Shown: positions 1 through 8,700 of the stretch, piece by piece
How the letters are laid out: every line of letters begins with the position of its first letter
Position numbering within the stretch: the first letter of the stretch is position 1
Notes under the pieces: model-generated
Told to the model about the DNA's origin: nothing
The model's input: the letters and a program-made list of their open reading frames with translations, nothing else
The model's database searches: none
IMG/VR virus record: IMGVR_UViG_3300042568_001657
Location: 1 to 20,064 of that record
DNA from: a virus
DNA: 20,064 nt
Reading direction: 5' to 3' (one strand)
Translations under genes and position numbers: made by a program

Positions 1-213
1 ATCAACACCTTCTGTGCCAGTAGATCTCATTAAAATAGAGTACTGAGCATTTCCTTTTGGATAATTACTATTTGAAAAAATAAATTCAGTATTAGAGTAT
101 GCCTCTCCATTTACTCCCAAGTTAGGAAAACCTGTTGGAACAAATTGGCCAGTTTGACCAGTTGTTACAAATTGACCAGTCGGTATGTCAATTCTTCTTT
201 TATATAGTGGCAT
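1..213 (-). CDS. Partial phage structural-type protein (N-terminal 71 residues)
   Basis: An open minus-strand frame starts at an ATG at 213-211, two bases after the stop of the preceding gene, and runs off the left edge with no stop over 71 codons. It begins MPLYKRRIDIP and contains three TGQ units close together (residues 12-14, 18-20 and 21-23), followed by PTG. Small Gly/Thr/Asn-rich proteins of this kind, in a row after tail genes, are usually virion or fibre accessory proteins; that role is inferred from position and composition, not from a recognised domain. There is only a weak purine stretch (AGAGC) upstream of the start. The tight spacing to the 216-698 gene implies co-transcription. 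Confidence 0.7.
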   Translation of the reverse strand, partial: MPLYKRRIDIPTGQFVTTGQTGQFVPTGFPNLGVNGEAYSNTEFIFSNSNYPKGNAQYSILMRSTGTEGVD

Positions 214-215
214 AT

Positions 216-698
216 TTAAGCTCTATAGTAAATATTTGCAATAAGGCCAGTGCCATTATTTCCAGGCCAAGGATAAAGACCCTCCCTATCTTCAGATATC
301 TTAACTAATATGCCTTGAAATCCATGAACCAAATAAGAAAAACTTTGATCTAATGTAGATTGTGCGTAAATTGGATAAGTTATGAATGGAGTCGATTCTG
401 AAGTATACGGATTACTATAAAATTGAACAAAAAGAGGTTCATTGTTCAAATTGTTATCAACAAAAAATCCAGCCAACTTTGTAGCTCCATTGTTTACTTC
501 TGAAATTTCTCCAGATAAATTAACGTTTCTATAAACCGAAAGGGCTGGCGGTTTAAGTAAATCACTTTCTCCCAATCCAGCCAAATCAGCAGGAGTCATT
601 GGTCGCCATTCCTGAGTATCCCCATCATAGATGTAGGAAAACTGAGGAGTAGCTTTACCGTGATATACCGAATTTGATTTGTAAACTGGATTTGGCAT
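216..698 (-). CDS. Hypothetical phage structural protein, 160 aa
   Basis: A complete minus-strand ORF lies two bases after the 701-949 gene and two bases before the partial gene at the left edge, so the three form one tight operon. I do not recognise the family. Residues 22-42 read like the start of a virion accessory protein (YIYDGDTQEWRPMTPADLAG, an acidic/aromatic stretch followed by MTPADLA). The rest alternates hydrophobic and polar residues as in a beta-rich fold, with many Asn, Ser and Tyr. There is no signal peptide, membrane segment or catalytic motif. Position in a minus-strand structural block suggests a decoration, fibre or head-tail accessory role. The upstream sequence is AT-rich with no Shine-Dalgarno. 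Confidence 0.7.
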   Translation of the reverse strand: MPNPVYKSNSVYHGKATPQFSYIYDGDTQEWRPMTPADLAGLGESDLLKPPALSVYRNVNLSGEISEVNNGATKLAGFFVDNNLNNEPLFVQFYSNPYTSESTPFITYPIYAQSTLDQSFSYLVHGFQGILVKISEDREGLYPWPGNNGTGLIANIYYRA

Positions 699-700
699 TT

Positions 701-949
701 TTAACTATATAAAATAACTCCCGTTTGATTTGCGGAAAGATTTCTGATAGTTGAGAACGGTACGGGATTTGGAAATGTTACGTGTTGATCTGTTGCAATA
801 TGAATTGTATGCGTATTGTCAATGCGCATTGACATTTGAGCATTAGTTCCATTGTACAATGCATGAATAACACTTGCTCCAGTAATTGTAGTAACGCCAT
901 TCCCAGTTAACGTATATAATTGTGCTACCTTTTGATAATTTTCGGCCAT
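701..949 (-). CDS. Small hypothetical phage protein, 82 aa
   Basis: A complete ORF and the first gene of the left minus-strand block, starting 53 bases from the divergent gene at 1003. The protein is short, has no Cys, and is rich in Thr, Asn, Ile and Val, with a predicted beta pattern (for example VTTITGASVIHALYNG at about residues 19-34, and HTIHIATDQHVTFPNP). It looks like a small beta-sandwich virion accessory or tail-appendage protein, but I recognise no family. The start is preceded by an A/T-only run with no Shine-Dalgarno; a TAAAAAT stretch ends six bases before the ATG and could be a -10 element. It is probably co-transcribed with the two genes that follow it leftwards. Confidence 0.7.
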   Translation of the reverse strand: MAENYQKVAQLYTLTGNGVTTITGASVIHALYNGTNAQMSMRIDNTHTIHIATDQHVTFPNPVPFSTIRNLSANQTGVILYS

Positions 950-1002
950 ATTTAAATTTTTACACTTTTTAGAAAGTTAATCTTAACTAATTATAATCTT
1001 GT
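950..1002. promoter_or_regulatory. Divergent promoter region between the left minus block and the plus cassette
   Basis: This 53-bp spacer separates the minus gene at 949 from the plus gene at 1003. On the plus strand a perfect TATAAT lies at 992-997, five bases before the ATG, so transcription would start at or within the start codon. The -35 match at 17 bp spacing (969-974, TTAGAA) is weak. On the minus strand TAAAAAT ends six bases before the ATG. A dyad AGTTAA-TC-TTAACT sits at 975-988. A 10-mer TTTTACACTT (958-967) recurs in the other divergent region at 18242-18251. Promoter function is inferred from these sequences and from the gene layout. Confidence 0.5.
975..988. promoter_or_regulatory. 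Candidate operator dyad
   Basis: A perfect inverted repeat with 6-bp arms and a 2-bp centre (AGTTAA TC TTAACT) lies in the middle of the divergent spacer, between the -35 and -10 positions expected for the plus-strand promoter. This is where a dimeric repressor would block transcription. The arms are AT-rich and short, so chance is possible, and no regulator gene is visible in the window. Confidence 0.25.
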
Positions 1003-1476
1003 ATGAATTTTAGTCTATATAAACCTAATTCAAAAGTTACAGGATGTGCTTTTCAATTTAAATTGGGGGAAAGTAAAAATGGTGAAAAAGTTGTCTATGT
1101 GAGTGCGATTCAACAAGCTTCTTGGAATGAAAATACTAAAACGGGTTCTTTTTCTGAAAATGCAAAAAATCCAGAAAAAAATCTCAACATTAAATTAAAT
1201 GTTAATGAGATAGGTGGATTTCTATATTCAATTAGGCAATATAAAGACTTTTCAGCCTTTCATACATACGAAGACAACAAGACTCAAATTTCATTTAAGC
1301 CATATCAAAAAAAAGATGGCACTGATGCATTTTCTTTTTCAATCTCAAGAAATGGAAATCAAAAGTTTGGAATTGGAATTGAATTAGGAGAAGCTGAAGC
1401 TTTAGCCGAATTTTTAAAGTTCTCGCTGTCTCAAGTATTCTCCAATAGGACAAATTCATCTAAGCAAGAAGAATAA
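1003..1476 (+). CDS. Beta-rich protein, possibly PC4/Whirly-like ssDNA-binding, 157 aa
   Basis: This is the first gene of the plus cassette. The N-terminus MNFSLYKPNSKVTGCAFQF leads into an alternating beta pattern. Then come an acidic/Asn linker, KLNVNEIGGFLYSIRQ (about residues 63-79) and SAFHTYEDNKTQISF. The C-terminal half ends in a helix rich in Glu, Ala and Leu (about residues 127-145). The arrangement of strands, the LNxxEIGxFL segment and a terminal amphipathic helix resembles small phage proteins with a PC4/Whirly-type ssDNA-binding fold, but this is pattern recognition, not a domain hit. The possible annealing protein in the same operon makes a DNA-binding role plausible. The stop overlaps the next ATG by one base (TAATG). 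A TATAAT ends five bases before the ATG, and there is no Shine-Dalgarno. Confidence 0.75.
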   Translation: MNFSLYKPNSKVTGCAFQFKLGESKNGEKVVYVSAIQQASWNENTKTGSFSENAKNPEKNLNIKLNVNEIGGFLYSIRQYKDFSAFHTYEDNKTQISFKPYQKKDGTDAFSFSISRNGNQKFGIGIELGEAEALAEFLKFSLSQVFSNRTNSSKQEE

Positions 1477-3374
1477 TGAAAAAAAAGATACTCTTTCATT
1501 CAAATTACTCCAGAGCATTTACTGGTTTCGGTAAAAATGCCAAAAATATTCTTCGCTACTTATTTAATACTGGAAAGTATGAAATAATTGAAGCTGCGAA
1601 TGGAATGCCATTTGAGTCCGAAGAAACAGCAAGACAACCTTGGAAAAGTTATGGAACCTATCCACCACAGCAAAAACTGGAACAATTAAAAGCTCAAGAT
1701 CCAAATATTGAAAGAAGTTTGGGCTATGGAGCTGGAATGATTGACGATTTAATTAAATTAGTTAAACCAGATATTTATGTTGGCACGGAAGATATTTGGG
1801 GATTCAATGGATATTGGGATAAGCCTTGGTGGAGCAAAATCAATTCAGTTATTTGGACAACTTTAGACAGTTTGCCAATTTTGCCAGACGCAGTTAATGC
1901 TGCTCCAAAAATTAAAAATTATTATGTGTGGGCTACTTTTGCAGAAAAAGCATTAAGGGTATTGGGTTACAATCACGTTAAGACCTTGCGTGGCTGTTTA
2001 GATACTTCTAAATTCTTTAAATTAGAAGATGAGGAGAGATCTAAACTTAGAAAAAGTTTTGGGTTAGATGATTCTTTTTTGATTGGATTTGTATTCAGAA
2101 ATCAACTAAGAAAATCAGTGCCTAATTTATTGGAGGGCTTTTCAATATTTAGATTCAATAATCCTCAAGCAAATGCAAAACTATTACTTCACACCCACTG
2201 GTCTGAAGGTTGGGATATTCCAAGATTATTAAGAGAAAAAAATATTCCTTCAGATCTAGTTTATACGACTTATTTTTGTCACGCTTGCAACAATTATGAA
2301 GTCAAGCCATTTACAAGACAAAATATAGGATGTAAGTTTTGTGGAAATCCCAACAGCCAAGTAACCACAAATGTAACAGCTGGCGTTTCAGATAGACAGC
2401 TGAATGAAATTTATAATTTAATGGATGTATATTGTCATCCATTTACTAGTGGTGGGCAAGAAATTCCCATTCAGGAGGCAAAACTTGCCGAATTAATTAC
2501 CTTGGTCACTAATTATTCTTGCGGCGAAGACAGCTGCACTACTGAAAGTGGAGGCATGCCTCTAGATTGGAAAGAGTATAGAGAGCCTGGAACTCAATTT
2601 ATCAAAGCTTCAACTTGTCCACAAAGTATTAATCAAAGACTTGCAGAAGTTTTTTTCATGCATCCAAGCAAAAAACTTAGAATTGGTCAAGCTGCCCGAA
2701 AATGGACAATAGATAATTTTTCTATAGAAGTAATTGGTAAAAAACTGGAGGAAATATTCGATTCGTTTCCAGAAATTGATTATGACTTTTCGTTTGAGGA
2801 GGAAAAGCCTAATCCAACATATGCATTTCCTGAAATTGAAAGCAATGAAGACTTCATTATAGATCTTTATGCAAATATTTTAAAAGAAAAAATAGATAAA
2901 AATAATGCAAGTTGTCTTGAATGGATGAATCAATTAAAGTTTGGAGTTTCGAGAAAACAAATTTATGATCATTTAATCAATCAAGCCAATCAAAAATTAA
3001 ACAAACCAAAACAAATTAATTTTGAAGATCTTTTAGACAAGGATGACGAAGGAAAGCGATTGGCAGTTGTAATTCCACAATCTGGTGGAGATGTTCTGAT
3101 GGTTAATTCATTGCTTAAAAATTTAAAATGTTTATATCCAGAGTATAATATTTATATTTTTACCGAACCTAAGTTTTTTGATTTGATTAGAGATAATCCA
3201 GTAGTGCATAAAGTTTTACCATATAATCCAATTTGTGATAATTTACTATTCTTGGAAGGTCAAGGTGCGCACAAAGGATTTTTTGAATTAGCATTTTTAC
3301 CGCATGCTACAACTCAAAAGTTTTTCGCTTACCAACATAACGGAAAAGATAAAATTCAATTTTCATTAGTATAA
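1476..3374 (+). CDS. Multidomain glycosyltransferase: GT4-type domain, DUF4214-like linker, N-terminal half of a GT9 domain
   Basis: Residues 1-430 look like a GT-B, GT4-type glycosyltransferase: N-terminal MKKKILFHSNYSRAFTGFG, a strand FLIGFVFRNQLRKSVPNLLEG (about 201-221), and the nucleotide-sugar binding region SGGQEIPIQEAKLAEL (325-340) with the paired Glu329 and Glu334. A zinc-knuckle-like insert has Cys268, Cys271, Cys286 and Cys289 (CHAC ... CKFC). Residues about 458-505 (DLYANILKEKI ... GVSRKQIYDHL) resemble the DUF4214 repeat. Residues 528-615 (AVVIPQSGGDVLMVNSLLKN) are the N-terminal Rossmann half of a GT9/heptosyltransferase-like domain, cut off by the stop at 3372-3374; its other half is encoded by the next gene. 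The likely role is to glycosylate a virion protein, host surface glycan or modified DNA; the acceptor is unknown. The start overlaps the preceding stop (TAATG). Confidence 0.88.
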   Translation: MKKKILFHSNYSRAFTGFGKNAKNILRYLFNTGKYEIIEAANGMPFESEETARQPWKSYGTYPPQQKLEQLKAQDPNIERSLGYGAGMIDDLIKLVKPDIYVGTEDIWGFNGYWDKPWWSKINSVIWTTLDSLPILPDAVNAAPKIKNYYVWATFAEKALRVLGYNHVKTLRGCLDTSKFFKLEDEERSKLRKSFGLDDSFLIGFVFRNQLRKSVPNLLEGFSIFRFNNPQANAKLLLHTHWSEGWDIPRLLREKNIPSDLVYTTYFCHACNNYEVKPFTRQNIGCKFCGNPNSQVTTNVTAGVSDRQLNEIYNLMDVYCHPFTSGGQEIPIQEAKLAELITLVTNYSCGEDSCTTESGGMPLDWKEYREPGTQFIKASTCPQSINQRLAEVFFMHPSKKLRIGQAARKWTIDNFSIEVIGKKLEEIFDSFPEIDYDFSFEEEKPNPTYAFPEIESNEDFIIDLYANILKEKIDKNNASCLEWMNQLKFGVSRKQIYDHLINQANQKLNKPKQINFEDLLDKDDEGKRLAVVIPQSGGDVLMVNSLLKNLKCLYPEYNIYIFTEPKFFDLIRDNPVVHKVLPYNPICDNLLFLEGQGAHKGFFELAFLPHATTQKFFAYQHNGKDKIQFSLV

Positions 3375-3375
3375 T

Positions 3376-4611
3376 ATGTCACATCTTATAGAAGAATACG
3401 CAAAAACACTTGGCGTAAAAATTGGAAAACCATATCTCTGTGAGCATTTTTATCCATCGCTTGATGAGAAATATATAACAATTCATACGGACAAAAAAAT
3501 TGATTCAAAAAACTATGAATATTTTTCTCAAGTTTTAAATCTTATAAAACCTTTTTTAAATAAAGAAGGATATAAAATTTATCAAATTGGAGGGGCCGAA
3601 GACCCACGCTTAGAAAATGTCGATGCTTGGTTTTTAAATTTAAATTTTAAACAGTCGGCATATTTAATCAAAAGATCGAAATTACATCTTGGGATTGATA
3701 GTTTGCCGATTCACATAGCTAGTATGTATGACGTACCAATCGTTGCGCTATACTCGCATACTTACGCAGCAAACGCTTACCCATATTGGTCGTCAAAAGA
3801 AAATGTTATTACAATCGAATCTGACAAGAATGGAAACAAGCCATCATTCTCTTATCAAGAAAGTCCAAAAACAATTAGGTCAATTAAGCCAGAAAAAATT
3901 GCTCAATCAGTTTTTGATTTATTAAAAATTGAAGAAAAAATTAACTTTACTACTTTAAGAATAGGCGACCATTATCATATTCCACTAGTAGAGATTGTTC
4001 CTAATTTTCGAGGAAATTTAGAAGATCAAAAAAATAAAACTTTATACATAAGAGCTGATCTGCATAATGATGATCAAATAATTGCATTTTGGTGCGCAAA
4101 TTATAAAACAAAAATTATTGCAGCAAGTGAAATTCCAATTCCATTAATTAAACAATTTGCTTCAAATATAGAACATATCTATTTCAAAATCAAAGACCAA
4201 TCCATCAGCAATGAATATTTTGATTTAGTTAAAAAATGCAAAGTAAATTTTACTCTCTGCATAGATGACAAAGAAAATATTGCTCAAATAAGAAATCATT
4301 ATTTTGATTTTAGAGTAGAATTTGATAACGTGAAACAACGAATTGAAAAAATCACAAAACAAAATGGTTATTTTTTAACAAATAAAATCCTTATTTCTGA
4401 AGGAAAATTGTACCCAAGTGAAGCTCATTTAAACGCAAACAAAAAACTTGACATGCTTAACGAAGTAATGCATGATGATGATGCATTTTGGAAAGATGCA
4501 GAACACTTCTATATTTATGACTTCATCATCAGAGAAACAATCGAAAACTCAGACTCAAAACCCAAAGAATGCTCAAGAGAACTTGAGGAAAGCGAACGGA
4601 CTCCTATCTAA
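3376..4611 (+). CDS. C-terminal half of a GT9-like glycosyltransferase plus unknown C-terminal domain
   Basis: Residues 1-15 (MSHLIEEYAKTLGVK) correspond to the interdomain segment of GT9 enzymes, normally found mid-protein. Residues 33-183 form the second Rossmann domain, with the GT9 nucleotide-sugar signature HLGIDSLPIHIASMYDVP (104-121) and IVALYS. No N-terminal GT9 domain is present; it is at the end of the preceding gene, so the two products should pair, or the genes are a broken single gene. Residues 190-390 form a further domain I do not recognise (RIGDHYHIPLVEIVPNFRG at 195-213; WKDAEHFYIYDFIIRE near 372-387). The ATG lies one base after the upstream stop, in the +1 frame (TAATATG). 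An in-frame TAG just upstream (3367-3369) limits the frame, so it cannot start earlier. Confidence 0.85.
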   Translation: MSHLIEEYAKTLGVKIGKPYLCEHFYPSLDEKYITIHTDKKIDSKNYEYFSQVLNLIKPFLNKEGYKIYQIGGAEDPRLENVDAWFLNLNFKQSAYLIKRSKLHLGIDSLPIHIASMYDVPIVALYSHTYAANAYPYWSSKENVITIESDKNGNKPSFSYQESPKTIRSIKPEKIAQSVFDLLKIEEKINFTTLRIGDHYHIPLVEIVPNFRGNLEDQKNKTLYIRADLHNDDQIIAFWCANYKTKIIAASEIPIPLIKQFASNIEHIYFKIKDQSISNEYFDLVKKCKVNFTLCIDDKENIAQIRNHYFDFRVEFDNVKQRIEKITKQNGYFLTNKILISEGKLYPSEAHLNANKKLDMLNEVMHDDDAFWKDAEHFYIYDFIIRETIENSDSKPKECSRELEESERTPI

Positions 4612-5305
4612 CGTAGAATACATCTTTAATGAAGATGGCTCAATTAATTGGCGAGCCATGATTAAAGCCGAACATCTTTATCCAAATAAAGATTGGTTTG
4701 AAACTCGAAAATTAGAAACGCCGCCAACTATTGAAGGTTTAGCGGATAATCAACTATTAATTAAACTTAGTGGCTTGAAGGATCTTGCAAAAATTCGTGG
4801 ATTCAATTCTGTATCTTACGAAGTTGTTAAGTCTGAAAGAGATTATGTTGTTGTCAAATGCAAAATAAATTGGATAGGTAATTTTGAAACCAGTGGCGTT
4901 TGCATTGAATTTGAAGATATGGCTAACGCTTCATTAGAAAATACCAATGATTTTTGCGCCAAATTTCTTGAAACTATTGCTACAAATCGCGCATTTGTTC
5001 GCTGTGTTCGCAACTTCTTAAATATTCATATTGTTGGTGATGATGAGATTGACAAATCAAAAAGCAAAAATAAATTTTACGAAAATTCAGAACAAGTACA
5101 AATTGATGGAGATATTTCTCCACAAAATTTGCTTAGAAATCATGCTGTAAAAAAATTGAACATTAATAACTTTGAAGACTTTAAGCAAAAATTAAGAGAT
5201 ATGTGGATTTCGGAATCGTATCAAAATCCAGAAGCAAAGAGCTGGAATTCCTTTAAAGATATTCCAGCTAGAGAGTGTCGAAAATTAATTTCAATCATTA
5301 ATTAA
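4583..5305 (+). CDS. Possible single-strand annealing protein (Erf/Rad52-like), about 240 aa
   Basis: The reading frame is open from 4472, but that start would overlap the preceding gene by 140 bases and add a low-complexity leader. I favour TTG at 4583 (29-base overlap), which puts a compact domain at the N-terminus; ATG 4517 or 4658 are alternatives. Numbered from 4583, VEYIFNEDGSINWRAMIK (11-28) and DNQLLIKLSGLKDLAKIRGF (55-74) lead into strands YVVVKCKINWI. The stretch TIATNRAFVRCVRNFLNIHI (131-150) recalls the conserved Ala/Arg helix (A..RAIGRAL type) closing the core of Erf and DUF1071 annealing proteins. The C-terminal 60 residues look like a small helical domain. Recombination function is inference from pattern only. 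It lies directly before the GNAT-like gene, with no gap. Confidence 0.7.
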   Translation: MRKANGLLSNVEYIFNEDGSINWRAMIKAEHLYPNKDWFETRKLETPPTIEGLADNQLLIKLSGLKDLAKIRGFNSVSYEVVKSERDYVVVKCKINWIGNFETSGVCIEFEDMANASLENTNDFCAKFLETIATNRAFVRCVRNFLNIHIVGDDEIDKSKSKNKFYENSEQVQIDGDISPQNLLRNHAVKKLNINNFEDFKQKLRDMWISESYQNPEAKSWNSFKDIPARECRKLISIIN

Positions 5306-5776
5306 ATGGAAAAAGATTCTATAAAAAAAATCACCTCAGTAATTGAATTAGAAAAAGTTACTGCAGACATAAACGAATTACATCTTGAGGATAATTTGCA
5401 ATACGGTCACGCCCTTAATTTGAAGCATGATGTAGAACTAATGTTAAAATCTTTTTCTCATGAATCCATATTGATATGGAATGGTCATTTATGGGCTCAT
5501 TTTAATGGAGAAAAATGGGATGGCATCTTTGGAGGAATCATTCGCAAATCTGAAAAATTTAATAAAAAAATAATGGAAGAGTATTTGTGGCTTGCAAAAA
5601 GCTCAAACGCTGGAATGAGATTGTATAAGACTGCAGTCGATTTTGCCAAAAGCCAAAAATGTGAATTCATTTTCATGAATGTTGCTGAAAATCATCCATA
5701 TTCAGAAAAAATTAAAAAAATTTACAAAATGCTAGGCTTTATTAAAGATACTGAAACTTACGTAAAAAAACTTTAA
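5306..5776 (+). CDS. GNAT-family acetyltransferase-like protein, 156 aa
   Basis: This is the last gene of the plus cassette; its ATG directly follows the preceding stop and has no Shine-Dalgarno. The C-terminal half reads like a phage GNAT fold: a helix (GMRLYKTAVDFAKSQ, 103-117), a strand (CEFIFMNV, 119-126), then the A-x-N-H-P segment and KKIYKMLGFIKDTETYVKKL (137-156), matching the family pattern in which the acetyl-donor helix ends in Y.k.GF followed by a final strand. The usual motif A pyrophosphate loop (Q/RxxGxG/A) is degenerate (SSNAGMRL), which is common in phage members. Substrate is unknown; the neighbouring glycosyltransferases suggest a sugar or modified base as well as a protein acceptor. 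The stop codon overlaps that of the convergent gpJ gene. Confidence 0.78.
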   Translation: MEKDSIKKITSVIELEKVTADINELHLEDNLQYGHALNLKHDVELMLKSFSHESILIWNGHLWAHFNGEKWDGIFGGIIRKSEKFNKKIMEEYLWLAKSSNAGMRLYKTAVDFAKSQKCEFIFMNVAENHPYSEKIKKIYKMLGFIKDTETYVKKL

Positions 5777-8700
5777 TAATTTATTATATTGATACTTCTT
5801 TTTGTTGGAGTTGAAAATACATAAACTCCATCTTTTTCATAAAAAGCTTCAACGCTAATTGTGTAATTGCCCACTTCTTTCTCTAAAGGATTTGCAATGC
5901 CATCTCCTTGATAATTATATTCAAAATAATTATTTAATCTATCAAATGCATTGTCACCAACAATAGCTTGTAAGTTTGGAGTTTGTTTAGATGGAGATTG
6001 GACATATATCCTGTACTGCGTATAACCTTCAATATGTTCAGACGCTGGAACCCATTTAATATTTAATGTTGGAGCGTTTGAATATCTTACATAATCTATA
6101 GATTTTATGATTGGAGATTTCAGGGGTTCATTTTTCTGAGTCAATCTTGAAGCTGATTGATAATAATATAATGCATTAAATGTATTTTCAAGAGAATCAA
6201 TTCGTACATTCTCTTCTATTTCTAAAAATTTCTCTTCCTTATATTGAGTCGCAAAAATATTATATTCGTTAATATAATTTTCAGTTATTGACATTATTTT
6301 GAATGTTGGAGATGTTTTATTTAAAATTTGCAATGAATATAAAGATCCAATGCAAAAATTTCCCAAACCATTTCTAACTGAATCTTTCGTAACTCCGAAA
6401 TCGTTTGTTTTACAAAGATAAAGTTCAGTATAGACGTTTGTGGAAACGCCTTGGTCAAATCCTGACGCTTGGTTATATCCAGTAATATAATCATGTATTA
6501 AAAATAATTCTACTGAAGGTCTATCATTTTCCACTATTTTGGAATATGAAATACAATTTGCATTTTGTGGTATTATATATAAATCTAAATTTGATTCATA
6601 TCCACTTGTGCAGCATACATAGGAATAAAATCTATCTGGAGTTTCAATTTGAAAGTTTGGGAGAAAATATGGATTAGAAATTATCATCTCCTTTGAATAA
6701 GCTATATTTACATCAAATTGTGTTAAATATTTTCCCGAGAGTGCGTGATAAGGCTGAATATCACAAAAATGCGGGAAATAGTCGCAACATAAATACAAAT
6801 GTCTGCAAGTTTGCGCATTAAAAGAAATTAATTTTTCTGAAGGCCCATTTATATCTTTTACAAAATATTTAGTTTTTATTGAAAAAAATGTATTCCAACC
6901 ATTTATAAGAATATCTGTCGTTAAATTGCTTGAATATCCATTTGCACTGCTTGGATACTTAAAATTATTTAAATTTTCAGTTGTTATTAATCCAGTATAA
7001 AAATGTGCAAAAGTTCTTTGAAAATAACTGTAGTGATATTTAATTGGCGAATCTGGATCAATCTTCCACGATCCAACGTCATCATAATTCATGCTCGCAT
7101 AAAGAGGATTCCGCCTAAATTCGGGAAGTAAATTTAAGCCTGTAAAATCAATAATCATTCTTGGAGTAAAATTTTGAAATTCATCTAAATGCAAATTTTG
7201 AATTATTTTTCGACAAGTAAATCTATTATTTAATGATGACACAGTATTTTGTTGAGCAGCTATAGAAGTACATATTCCAGTATAGCTTAAAGATGAATTA
7301 CAATATTGCCTTATTTCAAGAGCCCCCACCTGTGTGTTAAGATATGATATGTAATCTATTATGCCAGTGTTATAAACTGGATAATAAGGTTTTCCTAAAT
7401 TAAAACATTGACATAAAAGCTCTCTTATTCCAGATAAGTAAGTGTTATTTAAGTTATTTTTAATAATTTTTGGAATATAAGTGAGACTTATTTGTGGCGA
7501 AAAAACGTCTAAAAAGGGTGGTAAATTAGAGTCGCTTGGATGGGGATAATTTAAAATAAAATTAACTCCAGTCATTTGAGAAAATAAATATAAATTATTG
7601 AATCCGCTATAGATTCCAGATCTTTGTTCAAAAGGTTCTTCGTGAAGAAATCTGCAACAAGAAAATCCAGTAAATGGATTTTGATCTTTATTGTATCCAG
7701 TAGGACAACAATAAATTGGCTCGCCACTAATAACTCCACTCAATTTGCTAAAACGAAAACAATTACTATTATTTAATATATCGTATATATTTGATTTTAT
7801 TTTTTCAGATTCATTATCAATCCAATCTAATTCTAAAACATCGGAGAAGCCAGTTCCAACGGAAATTAGCCAATGTCCCTTAAGTTTATTATTTATTAAT
7901 TCATTTTCAAAAAGATCGCAAAACATATCATTTTCTACATATCGCAAACTTATGGGTATGCATTCTATTACTTCAGTCATGCCATTCAAATAGTAAGAAG
8001 TTTTATTTTCACTTACGCAAAAATACATTAATGCTGGAAAAAATATTTTATGATCTTGCGGTATTTGAGAAAGTCCGCTTACTGTATATCTGCTGTAAAG
8101 ATAATTAAAAAATTCCAAATCATCATCTGATGATAAGCATGGCATTATTGCTTTTGTTGAAAAAGAATCGCTCATTATATTATAGCATGCAATAGGATTA
8201 GTTTTTGCAAAACCTATTTTTGCGCTTCCATATAATTGATTAGGTCTTGATACTATAAATCCTTTTTCTTGAGAAAAGTAATTTAAATTATGAAAATTTT
8301 CTTGCTCGCGTATTGAAAATACACTTGCCCTATATTCATCATCATTAAGTGCTATTTGTGGCTTTGTATAATCACACAATTGATGTTTTCCAGTTATGTA
8401 TACAACATTGTCGTAAGTATGATATTTAAATTTTAAAGATCCAGTAAAAAGAAAATCATTACTACGAAATAATTCAATTTTATTTCCAGAAGGATACAAA
8501 AAACAAACTTCGCTTTTTATTTTATCTCCAGTTTCTACATAAACTGGTAAACCAGAAATTCTACTTGTGTATATTTCCATGTCTGAGCATGGATATGTTA
8601 TATAAGAAAGTTTAGATAAATTACAAGCTGGATATTGACTTAATCCAGTATAATCCTGTCCGCTATTCATCAAAATAAACAAACAATCTTTACCAAAAAT

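Noticed and set aside
3728-3925. 65-residue ORF in another frame within the GT9 C-terminal gene
   Set aside because: It overlaps the LGIDSLPIH motif region of a well-supported domain and encodes a basic low-information peptide.
4472-4582. First ATG of the annealing-like gene
   Set aside because: It would create a 140-base out-of-frame overlap and a low-complexity leader (MMMM, then Ser/Thr/Gln-rich); a later start fits the domain better.
7745-7993. Plus-strand ORF inside gpJ (also 10556-10762, 13073-13261, 14060-14245, 14687-14884 and 14961-15155)
   Set aside because: All lie antisense to the conserved gpJ frame, are short, show no recognisable domain and have no promoter or ribosome site; they are expected by chance in AT-rich antisense sequence.
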